From Bacteroidota bacterium (GTDB lineage Bacteria > Bacteroidota > Bacteroidia > Flavobacteriales > Flavobacteriaceae), in the NCBI GenBank assembly GCA_023390775.1, contig JAEWCF010000011.1, positions 1 through 21,412 of the forward strand: a stretch of DNA of 21,412 bases. The letters run 5' to 3'. The first letter of the stretch is position 1, and each line of letters begins with the position of its first letter. This document shows, in pieces, positions 15,143 through 21,412 of this stretch. A program made the position numbers and the translations under genes. The notes beneath the pieces were generated by a model that was given only the letters and a program-made list of their open reading frames with translations, was not told the origin of the DNA and ran no database searches.

Positions 15143-17188
15143 ATGAATTTAGAGGTTACAGTTTCCCCGGAATTTCGCAGGCAGGCCGCCAGGGCCGTAT
15201 GGTCCATCGTCCTGTTTATCGCGTCGTATATCCTGTTGCTTGTGGCCTCAGTGGCTTTGACGGCGCTTTGCATCTACGGAGGCATCATGATGATCGCGGC
15301 CAAGCCGACCTTTATTACCCTTGCGCTCGGGATCGGGTTGGCGAGCCTGGGCATTTTGGTCGTGTTCTTTATGCTGAAATTCATCCTCGCGTCAAACAAA
15401 ACCGACCGTTCGCATCTGGTCGAAATCAAGCGCGCCGATCAGCCGCAACTGTTTGCCCTGATCGACGAAATCGTGGCGAAGGTTGGCACGCACTTTCCCA
15501 AAAAAGTCTTCCTCTCGGCCGATGTGAATGCCGCCGTGTTTTACGATTCGACCTTTTGGAGCATGTTTTTCCCGGTCAGGAAGAACCTTCAGATCGGGCT
15601 TGGCCTGGTGAACACGGTCTCTAAATCCGAACTTACAGCGGTGCTCAGCCATGAATTCGGGCACTTTTCGCAGCGCTCGATGAAGGTGGGAAGCTATGTC
15701 CACAACGTCAATCAAATTCTTCACAACCTGCTTTACGAGAACGAGGGCTATGATGAGATGGCGCAACGGTGGGCCAATGCCAGCGGTTATTTCGCGCTAT
15801 TCGTGCTGATTGCGGTCTGGATCGTCCACGGCATCAAGTGGGTCCTTTCGCAATTGTACAAAATCGTCAATAAAAATTACCTCGCCCTTTCCCGTGAGAT
15901 GGAATTCAATGCCGATGAACTCGCTGCGCACGTGACCGGTTATAAGCCGCTCAAGACCTCGCTCCTGCGGATGACGCTGGCCGACCGCGCATTCCAGATC
16001 GCATTGTCCTTTTACGAAAGCAACGGCAACTGCAAACCCGGGAATTTTTATCATGACCAGATGTTCCTGCTCACGTTCATGGGGCGCCAGAACGACCTTT
16101 CGTTCATCGACGGGCTTCCCCAGCTAGGGCAACACGATCTTTCGCGGTACAACAAATCGAAATTGAAAGTCACCGATCAATGGGCTTCGCACCCCAGTGA
16201 CGAAGACCGGATCCTAATGCTCGAGAAGACCGGCCAGGATCATCAGCCCATCGACACCACGCCCGCCAATTCGCTACTTCACGATTGCGAATCGGTACAA
16301 CAAAAACTCACCCTTCATCTGTTCCGAGATTTCGATCCTGAAAACCAGTGGAAGGTGGTCGGAACTGAGGATTTTAGCAAAGACTATGTGGCAGGATTCA
16401 ACAAAAACAAATTACCAGATATCTACCGCGGCTATTATGACGACAAAAATCCGCTGCCTTTCGATCCTGACGACGCAACGGGAATCGTTCACGATCTCGA
16501 CGCATTGTTTTCGGACGCGATGATCGATGCAGTCTACACCCAGATCTCGCTTAAAAACGACATCGAGACCATCCGGCTGATTTCGAATCCGGCGTCGGGA
16601 GTCGCGACGTTCGATTATGACGGGGTCCGGTATGCCAAAAAGGACGGCGCTTCCCTGATCGAAAAACTGGACTTGGAACTCGTGACGTTGACCGAGACCA
16701 TTCGGGAAAACGACAAGGCCATCTACCGGGCATTCGCGCAAATGGAATCCGATGAAAGTCCAAAATTGAAGGCGCTTTATAAGGATTATTTCGAATTCGA
16801 CAGGGCGTTCGACATCAAGTCCGATGCGCACAATGAACTGTCGGATTCGTTGGGCTTTATCCATGTCGCCACGCCCAATGAACAGATCAAATCAAACCTG
16901 CAAAAAGTCTCGGAACTGGAGGAAACTTTTCAATTACAATTGCGCAGCATGGTGGAAGACGATTTCTACCGCGCCGAAATTAGTTCGGAGGCCCAGGAAT
17001 CCTTTAACATTTACCTCGGCGGCGAACGTCGGTATTTTGCCGATGACAAATACATCGACGCAGACCTTGTGATCCTTTTCTCGGCCATGCAGCACTATTC
17101 AAACCTTTTGTCCCGAAGCTATTACCTGGTCAAACGGAACCTGCTCGACTATCAGGCGGGCCTTGTAGGGGAGTTGGTTAGGGGTTAA
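15143..17188 (+). CDS. Membrane-anchored M48-family zinc metalloprotease
   Basis: A 681-residue integral membrane protein. Two transmembrane helices lie near the N-terminus (about 20-50 and 56-82) and another hydrophobic segment at about 214-238. Between them, LSHEFGHFSQ provides the HExxH zinc site (His170, Glu171, His174), and Glu254 in MEFNADELAA is the likely third ligand. SHPSDEDRI (349-357) is the usual downstream M48 block. This is HtpX/Ste24-like architecture and suggests membrane protein quality control or peptide processing. The C-terminal part (about 361-681) is acidic, soluble in character, and not recognised. The M48 core alone is usually around 300 residues, so this is a long form. 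The gene stands alone between repeat blocks, with no visible terminator. Confidence 0.9.
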   Translation: MNLEVTVSPEFRRQAARAVWSIVLFIASYILLLVASVALTALCIYGGIMMIAAKPTFITLALGIGLASLGILVVFFMLKFILASNKTDRSHLVEIKRADQPQLFALIDEIVAKVGTHFPKKVFLSADVNAAVFYDSTFWSMFFPVRKNLQIGLGLVNTVSKSELTAVLSHEFGHFSQRSMKVGSYVHNVNQILHNLLYENEGYDEMAQRWANASGYFALFVLIAVWIVHGIKWVLSQLYKIVNKNYLALSREMEFNADELAAHVTGYKPLKTSLLRMTLADRAFQIALSFYESNGNCKPGNFYHDQMFLLTFMGRQNDLSFIDGLPQLGQHDLSRYNKSKLKVTDQWASHPSDEDRILMLEKTGQDHQPIDTTPANSLLHDCESVQQKLTLHLFRDFDPENQWKVVGTEDFSKDYVAGFNKNKLPDIYRGYYDDKNPLPFDPDDATGIVHDLDALFSDAMIDAVYTQISLKNDIETIRLISNPASGVATFDYDGVRYAKKDGASLIEKLDLELVTLTETIRENDKAIYRAFAQMESDESPKLKALYKDYFEFDRAFDIKSDAHNELSDSLGFIHVATPNEQIKSNLQKVSELEETFQLQLRSMVEDDFYRAEISSEAQESFNIYLGGERRYFADDKYIDADLVILFSAMQHYSNLLSRSYYLVKRNLLDYQAGLVGELVRG

Positions 17189-17190
17189 GA

Positions 17191-17423
17191 TGACTAATGT
17201 CGAACGTCGAATGTCGAAGGTCGAATGTCGAATGTCGAACGGAGCTGCAAGAGTTGAAATGTTATAAAGTTTTAAAGCCATAAGGTCTTAAGGTCGAAGG
17301 TCGTAAAGTCTTAAGGTCTTAAGGTCGTAAAGTCGTAAAGTCTTAAAGTTGTAAAAGCGAAGTAAGCGACAAACACCCGGGTAGTATGAAATCAAGCTGA
17401 AAGCTGATGGCTGACAGCTTAAA
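17191..17423 (+). repeat. Composite heptamer/octamer repeat unit, long form
   Basis: Starts 3 bp after the protease stop codon. GTCGAAN heptamers, GGAGCTGCAAGAGTTGAAAT link, about eleven octamers (one shortened to 7 bp), the AGCGAAGTAAGCGACAAACA block, then AGCTGAN heptamers. With no terminator before it, it is probably transcribed as the 3' end of the protease message. Confidence 0.85.
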
Positions 17424-17556
17424 TTTGACTAATGTCGAACGTCGAACGTCGAACGAGCCAAAACCTGCGGCTGATGTGTTTTAGATTTCAAGTTCAGTAT
17501 CGATAAAACATTCGGGTAGTACGGAATCAAGCTGAAAGCTGATGGCTGATAGCTTA
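17424..17556 (+). repeat. Composite heptamer repeat unit, short diverged form
   Basis: TTGACTAAT, GTCGAAC heptamers, AGCCAAAACCTGCGGC link, a degenerate GTTTAAA region, the ATCGATAAAACATTCGGG block and AGCTGAN heptamers. The central part differs from the neighbouring unit, which suggests decay. Confidence 0.8.
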
Positions 17557-17712
17557 GAACTGTCGAATGTCGAACGTCGAACGTCGAACGAGCCAAAACC
17601 TGCGGCTATTTAGTTTAAAGTTTAAAGTCCATGCTTTAAAGTTGGGCACCGATAAACATCGGGGTAGTATGGAATCAAGCTGAAAGCTGATAGCTGACAG
17701 CTGAAAGCTTTT
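17557..17712 (+). repeat. Composite heptamer repeat unit, GTTTAAA variant
   Basis: Very close to 14761-14915: GTCGAAN heptamers, AGCCAAAACCTGCGGC link, GTTTAAA heptamers, the GGGCACCGATAAACATCGGG block and AGCTGAN heptamers. The remaining 17713-17854 holds a promoter element but no recognised gene. Confidence 0.85.
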
Positions 17713-17820
17713 ATGTTAAATCCGCAAAAACTTCTTTCCCTACCCTTTTGATTGGCAGCGCAATGCGAAAATCGCCCGCCGTTGCTCGCTTCGCATCGAT
17801 AAACGGTCACTTCGGTTCGC

Positions 17821-17828
17821 TATTTTTG
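17821..17828 (+). promoter_or_regulatory. Promoter -7 element of the ANDxC-repeat gene
   Basis: TATTTTTG is an exact TAnnTTTG, 26 bp before the ATG, implying a leader of roughly 20 nt. A TTG at 17782-17784 is too far away to be its -33 element. Confidence 0.5.
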
Positions 17829-17854
17829 CCCGCTTAATACATTACCAAATTATC

Positions 17855-19786
17855 ATGAAGAAATTTTATTCTTTGATTGCCGTGGTCGGCGGTATGTTTG
17901 CCGGCTACGCGCAACCCGCGAATGACGATTGTGCGGGCGCGATTCCTGTCGCGATCAATGCCGATTACAGCTGCGCGATAGTCCAGCCGGGAACACTTGC
18001 GGGAGCCACGGCTTCGAATGTTCCGGACAACGGCGCCGGCACGCCCAACGACGACGTCTGGTTCTCCTTCGTCGCGACCAACACGACCCACAGGTTCAGC
18101 ATGCTCAACCGCCAGGGCGACCAGACCGACCTGGTCCACGAGATCATGGGCGGCATCTGCAGCCAGCTCTCGAGCATGAACATCAGCGACCCCGAAACCA
18201 GTACCGTAAGCGGTTTTGTCGTGGGACAGACCTATTATGTCCGCGTGTTCAACTACTATTCGACACCCGCGCTGACCACCACCTTCGACCTTTGCATCGG
18301 AACCCCACCGGCCCCACCGGCAAACGACTACTGCGAAAATGCCGTTGAAGTTCCGGTGAATGCCGGGCTGCAATGCACCAGCACGGTCCCGGGCACGGTG
18401 GCAGGGGCTTTGGCCTCCAATGTTCCCGACAATGGCGCCGGAAATCCCGATGACGATGTCTGGTTCAGGTTCACCGCAACGGCAACCTCGCACGCCATTT
18501 CCCTGACCAATATCCAAGGCACGCCGACCGACATGGTCCACGAAGTGATGTCGGGCAACTGCGGGGCTCCGGTGAGCCTGCTGATTTCGGACCCCAACAG
18601 CAGCGTGGCGACCGGACTGACCATCGGCGCCACCTATTTTATCCGCGTCTTTACCTACGGATCCACCGCTGGCGACACCACCTTCAACGTCTGCGTGACT
18701 ACGCCGCCAACGATGACCAACGACGAATGCTCTACGGCAGTTGCACTAAGCGTAAACACGGACCTTTCATGCGGATCGGTGACGGCGGGAACCCTGAGCG
18801 GCTCGACGCCTTCAAACGTTCCCGACAACGGCGCCGGAACCCCTGATGACGATGTCTGGTTCAGCTTTGTGGCCACAGCGGCCTCGCATAAGATCGAACT
18901 CCTGAATGTTTCCGGCACTCCTTCGGACCTTGTCCACGAAGTGCTTTCGGGCGGATGCAATGCCCTGGCAAGCGTCAGCATTTCGGATCCAAACAGCAGC
19001 ACCGTCAGCGGGCTCGTGGCCGGAAATACGTATTACGTGCGCGTGTTCAGCTATGCGGCCGGCACGACCTCAACGACCAATTTCAATATTTGCGTCGGCT
19101 CGTTCCCTCCGCCACCGGCCAATGACGAGTGCGCCAGTGCCATCGCGATCACCCCGGCAGGCACCCTCGGCGAAAGCCTGGTCAATGCCACCATCGGAGG
19201 CGCAACGGCATCGGCCAATATTCCTGCCCCGGGCTGCGCAAGCTACTCCGGCGGCGATGTTTGGTTCACGGCTACGATTCCGTCAAGCGGAAACCTGACC
19301 ATCGAAACGGCCGCTTCCCAGGGCGTCACGACTTTCGATTCGGGTATGGCGGTCTATTCGGGCACGTGCGACAACCTTGCGCTGGTTTCATGCGACGACG
19401 ACGGCGCCGACACCGACAACTTCTCAAAACTCGTCCTTAACGGACGCACCCCGGGCGAGGTGGTTTACATCCGCGTTTGGGAGTACCTCAACGATGAGTC
19501 GGAGCCATTCTCGATCGGTGCCTACGATGCATCGCTTTCAACGGCGTCCTTTGATTCATCGGCACTCAAAGTATACCCGAACCCGACCCGCGATGTGCTG
19601 AACCTTTCATACAGTTCGGCAATCGATTCGGTCGAGGTTTACAACCTGGTGGGTCAGAACGTAATCGCGAAGCAAATCGGCCAAACCGAATACGCCCTTA
19701 ACCTTGCCAGCCTTCCCGCCGGGACTTACCTGGTAAAACTCAATACCCAAGATGGTTCGAAAACGGTGAAGGTTTTGAAGAACTAA
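17855..19786 (+). CDS. Secreted T9SS cargo with four ANDxC-type repeats
   Basis: A predicted exported protein of 643 residues. Signal peptide about 1-19 (MKKFYSLIAVVGGMFAGYAQ). Three closely similar units of about 133 residues follow (about 21-154, 155-287, 288-420). Each starts with (A/T)NDxC and has a SNVPDNGAG block, DDVWF, a VHE segment and a YxxRVF strand. A fourth, more diverged unit (about 421-560) keeps ANDECA and GDVWF. The fold is probably a beta-sandwich like pre-peptidase C-terminal domains. A T9SS type A sorting domain (about 570-643, KVYPNPTRD) ends the protein. Paired cysteines in each unit may form disulfides. Likely surface-exposed; adhesion or binding is possible but no ligand is readable. 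It has its own promoter and terminator. Confidence 0.93.
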   Translation: MKKFYSLIAVVGGMFAGYAQPANDDCAGAIPVAINADYSCAIVQPGTLAGATASNVPDNGAGTPNDDVWFSFVATNTTHRFSMLNRQGDQTDLVHEIMGGICSQLSSMNISDPETSTVSGFVVGQTYYVRVFNYYSTPALTTTFDLCIGTPPAPPANDYCENAVEVPVNAGLQCTSTVPGTVAGALASNVPDNGAGNPDDDVWFRFTATATSHAISLTNIQGTPTDMVHEVMSGNCGAPVSLLISDPNSSVATGLTIGATYFIRVFTYGSTAGDTTFNVCVTTPPTMTNDECSTAVALSVNTDLSCGSVTAGTLSGSTPSNVPDNGAGTPDDDVWFSFVATAASHKIELLNVSGTPSDLVHEVLSGGCNALASVSISDPNSSTVSGLVAGNTYYVRVFSYAAGTTSTTNFNICVGSFPPPPANDECASAIAITPAGTLGESLVNATIGGATASANIPAPGCASYSGGDVWFTATIPSSGNLTIETAASQGVTTFDSGMAVYSGTCDNLALVSCDDDGADTDNFSKLVLNGRTPGEVVYIRVWEYLNDESEPFSIGAYDASLSTASFDSSALKVYPNPTRDVLNLSYSSAIDSVEVYNLVGQNVIAKQIGQTEYALNLASLPAGTYLVKLNTQDGSKTVKVLKN

Positions 19787-19807
19787 AAAAGCCGGAATAT
19801 TTTATTT

Positions 19808-19837
19808 AAAAAGCTGCCTGAGGGTGGCTTTTTTTTT
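19808..19837 (+). terminator. Intrinsic terminator of the ANDxC-repeat gene
   Basis: AAAAAGCTGCC (19808-19818) pairs with GGTGGCTTTTT through a TGAG loop, with two G-T wobbles, and ends in nine Ts (19829-19837). It lies about 20 bp after the stop. Confidence 0.85.
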
Positions 19838-19844
19838 GTCGCAT

Positions 19845-20068
19845 GACGAATGTCGAACGTCGAACGGAGCGGCAAGAGTTGAAATGTGATAAAGTAATAA
19901 GGTCGTAAGGTCGTAAGGTCATAAGGTCTTAAGGTCGTCGAGTCTTTGGGTCTTTGAGTCGTAAGGTCGTAAGGTCGTAAGGTCGTAAAGGCGATGTAAC
20001 CAACAAACATCCGGGTAGAACGAGATCAAGCTGAAAGCTGACAGCTGACAGCTAACAGCTAATAGCTT
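19845..20068 (+). repeat. Composite heptamer/octamer repeat unit, longest octamer array
   Basis: GTCGAAN heptamers, GGAGCGGCAAGAGTTGAAAT link, about twelve octamers including CTTTGGGT variants, the AGGCGATGTAACCAACAAAC block, then AGCTGAN heptamers. It occupies almost the whole space between a terminator and the DUF2975 promoter. Confidence 0.85.
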
Positions 20069-20076
20069 TTCTAATA

Positions 20077-20095
20077 TTTATTGATTATCAATAAA
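20077..20095. promoter_or_regulatory. Operator-like palindrome over the -33 element
   Basis: TTTATTGAT and ATCAATAAA form a perfect 9-bp inverted repeat around a single central T (20086). It contains the TTG of the -33 element (20081-20083). A further half-site TATCAATT occurs at 20121-20128, ending at the ATG. The HTH regulator encoded two genes in is the obvious candidate to bind it (inference). Confidence 0.6.
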
Positions 20096-20110
20096 ATTTT
20101 ATTACATTCG
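20081..20110 (+). promoter_or_regulatory. Promoter of the DUF2975-HTH operon
   Basis: TTG (20081-20083), a 19-base spacer, then TACATTCG (20103-20110), one base off TAnnTTTG. Spacing is the same as at the carA promoter. The start codon is 19 bp further on. Confidence 0.6.
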
Positions 20111-20128
20111 CATAAATATTTATCAATT

Positions 20129-20662
20129 ATGAAAAAAGACAATTTTATTTTTACAGCGCTTCACATTATGGCCTGGTTGATCTTTGTAGCACTCAGCATC
20201 GAAGCCGGTGGGCTTTTGGTCAATTTCGCATACAGCATTTTCAAACCTGAGGTAATTGGCCATTTATATCAGCAGATGGACCTCACGGGGCTTTATGCGC
20301 AGTCGCAGGCGGCGTTTTACGTGGTCTATGGCCTTATCCTGTTTATCGCCATATTTAAAGCGGTAATGTTTTATTGGGTGATCTTGCTGTTGATGAAGAT
20401 GGACCTCTCGCAACCTTTTAACGAATTCGTGGCCAAAAAGATCATGCAGATCAGCAACATGGCTTTTGAAATCGGGATTGTGAGCTACATCGGCCGCCAG
20501 GTAGGAAAACATCTCGACTTCCCCGGCATCGACCGTGCGCAGTTGAACGGGTTTTGGGGCGATCACCACGGTTTCATCCTGATGGCTGCGGTCCTGTATG
20601 TCATCGCGGTGATCTTCAAACGCGGGGTTGCGCTTCAGCAGGAAAACGAATTCACCATCTGA
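20129..20662 (+). CDS. DUF2975-family membrane protein
   Basis: A 177-residue protein with four predicted membrane segments (about 8-34, 62-89, 106-123 and 147-165) and a short charged C-terminus. The block MDLSQPFNEFVAKKI after the second segment resembles DUF2975 proteins such as YoaS, whose function is unknown. The start at MKKDNFIF is preferred over an ATG 16 codons upstream, which would lie inside the promoter. The TGA stop shares its A with the ATG of the HTH gene. DUF2975 genes beside a small HTH gene are a recurrent pair in Bacteroidota and Firmicutes. I infer a membrane-linked regulatory or stress module under its own repressor. Confidence 0.85.
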   Translation: MKKDNFIFTALHIMAWLIFVALSIEAGGLLVNFAYSIFKPEVIGHLYQQMDLTGLYAQSQAAFYVVYGLILFIAIFKAVMFYWVILLLMKMDLSQPFNEFVAKKIMQISNMAFEIGIVSYIGRQVGKHLDFPGIDRAQLNGFWGDHHGFILMAAVLYVIAVIFKRGVALQQENEFTI

Positions 20663-20865
20663 TGCCGATCATTGTCAACCTCGACGTCGTGATGGCCAAG
20701 CGCAAGATCTCGCTCAACGAACTCTCGCAAAAGGTCGACCTCACCCTTTCCAACCTCTCGATCCTCAAGACCGGCAAGGCCAAGGCGATTCGATTCTCCA
20801 CGCTTGAAGCCATCTGCAAGGCGCTGGACTGCCAGCCGGGAGATATTTTGGAGTATGTTGAATGA
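20662..20865 (+). CDS. Small HTH (Cro/C1, YozG-like) transcriptional regulator
   Basis: A 67-residue single-domain DNA-binding protein. The helix-turn-helix runs through ISLNELSQKVDLTLSNLSIL, followed by KTGKAKAIRFSTLEAICKAL and the C-terminal CQPGDILEYVE, all characteristic of the YozG/HTH_26 type. The start MPIIVNLDVVMAKRK fits the family better than the internal MAKRK, and it overlaps the DUF2975 stop by one base (TGATG). It likely acts as a dimer and probably controls its own operon through the palindrome at 20077-20095. No terminator follows; a repeat unit begins 3 bp after the stop. Confidence 0.9.
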   Translation: MPIIVNLDVVMAKRKISLNELSQKVDLTLSNLSILKTGKAKAIRFSTLEAICKALDCQPGDILEYVE

Positions 20866-20867
20866 AA

Positions 20868-21086
20868 ATGTCGAATGTCGAACGTCGACCCGAGGCGTAG
20901 CCGAACTGTACGAAGCGCCAGCGGAGTAAATGTCGAACGGAGCGGCAAGAGTTGAAATGTTATAAAGTCTTAAGGTCATAAGGTCGTAAGGTCGTAAGGT
21001 CATAAGGTCGTAAAGGCGAAGTAACCAACAAACACCCGCGTAGAACGATATCAAACTGAAAGCTGAGAGCTGACAGCTGATAGCTT
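20868..21086 (+). repeat. Composite heptamer/octamer repeat unit with an insertion
   Basis: GTCGAAN heptamers interrupted at about 20889-20930 by a GC-rich sequence with two similar halves (CGAGGCGTAGCCGA and CGAAGCGCCAGCGGA), then GGAGCGGCAAGAGTTGAAAT link, six octamers, the AGGCGAAGTAACCAACAAAC block and AGCTGAN heptamers. Confidence 0.85.
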
Positions 21087-21412
21087 AATCGTGGCTAGTG
21101 GCTAGTGGTTAGCGGCTCGAAGAAAGAGTAGGACTCACTCGTGCTGAAAGTTTAACTGATGACTCCACACATTTGGGTAGAACGAGATCAAGCTGAAAGC
21201 TGATGGCTGACAGTTGTAGCTTAATCGTGGCTAGTGGCTAGTGGTTAGTGGCTCGAAGAAAGAGTAGGACTCACCCGGGCTGAAAGTTTAACTGATGACT
21301 CCACACATCCGGGTAGAACGAAATCAAGCTGAAAGCTGATGGCTGACAGCTGATAGCTTAATCGTGGCTAGTGGCTAGTGGTTAGTGGCTCGAAGAAAGA
21401 GTACGACTCACC
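21087..21412 (+). repeat. Tandem array of a 136-137 bp unit, cut by the window end
   Basis: Two complete units (21087-21222 and 21223-21359) and the first 53 bp of a third (21360-21412). Each holds GGCTAGT/GGTTAGT heptamers, CTCGAAGAAAGAGTA, a GCTGAAAGTTTAACTGATGA segment, the ACACATCCGGGTAGAACGA block and AGCTGAN heptamers. Copies differ by a few substitutions. The array continues beyond the window. Confidence 0.85.

Noticed and set aside
17713..17820. Possible small gene or RNA between the repeats and the ANDxC gene
   Set aside because: No protein-like frame or convincing fold; only the promoter element at its end is supported.
14361..21412. Integron cassette array with attC sites
   Set aside because: The repeat units do not show attC core sites, the flanked genes include housekeeping carA, gene orientations are mixed, and no integrase is seen.

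Overview
The window is chromosomal DNA from a member of the Flavobacteriaceae (Bacteroidota), probably Flavobacterium or a close relative. The evidence is citrate synthase, enolase and CarA sequences of flavobacterial type, two secreted proteins with type IX secretion (T9SS) C-terminal sorting domains, a LytS/LytTR two-component pair with a TPR sensor, and TAnnTTTG promoter elements in front of most genes with no obvious Shine-Dalgarno sequences. The coding DNA looks fairly GC-rich for Flavobacterium (an impression by eye, not a computed value).

Layout. 1-743: no credible gene; a G/C homopolymer at the very edge, then a stretch packed with perfect hairpins, an AT-rich array and the gltA terminator. 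744-2027 (-): gltA. 2028-2388: a reversed copy of an intergenic repeat family and a terminator. 2389-5760 (-): a large T9SS cargo with PKD-like and leucine-rich segments. 5836-8930 (-): LytTR response regulator, TPR/LytS sensor kinase and a small coiled-coil protein. 8931-9479: two copies of a heptamer-based repeat around about 120 bp of other DNA. 9480-10772 (-): eno. 10938-13252 (+): an MBOAT O-acyltransferase coupled to an SGNH-like protein, whose 3' end overlaps the convergent carA (13242-14360, -). 14361-15142: repeats. 15143-17188 (+): membrane M48 metalloprotease. 17189-17854: repeats. 17855-19786 (+): T9SS cargo with four ANDxC repeats. 19787-20128: repeat, then a promoter with an operator-like palindrome. 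20129-20865 (+): DUF2975 membrane protein and HTH regulator, coupled. 20866-21412: repeats ending in a 136-137 bp tandem array that runs off the window.

How the genes relate. gltA, eno and carA are unlinked housekeeping genes. Local units are kinase plus regulator (perhaps with the coiled-coil gene and the downstream T9SS cargo), MBOAT plus SGNH (a likely O-acylation pair), and DUF2975 plus HTH (a likely self-regulated module).

The most unusual signal is the intergenic DNA. Nearly every longer gap is built from the same modules, and each module is itself a run of degenerate 7-bp or 8-bp units: GTCGAAN, AGCTGAN, GGCTAGT, CTGACRA and GTTTAAA (period 7) and YNTAAGGT (period 8). The modules recur in fixed order and usually point toward a gene start. 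I cannot name this family or assign it a function.
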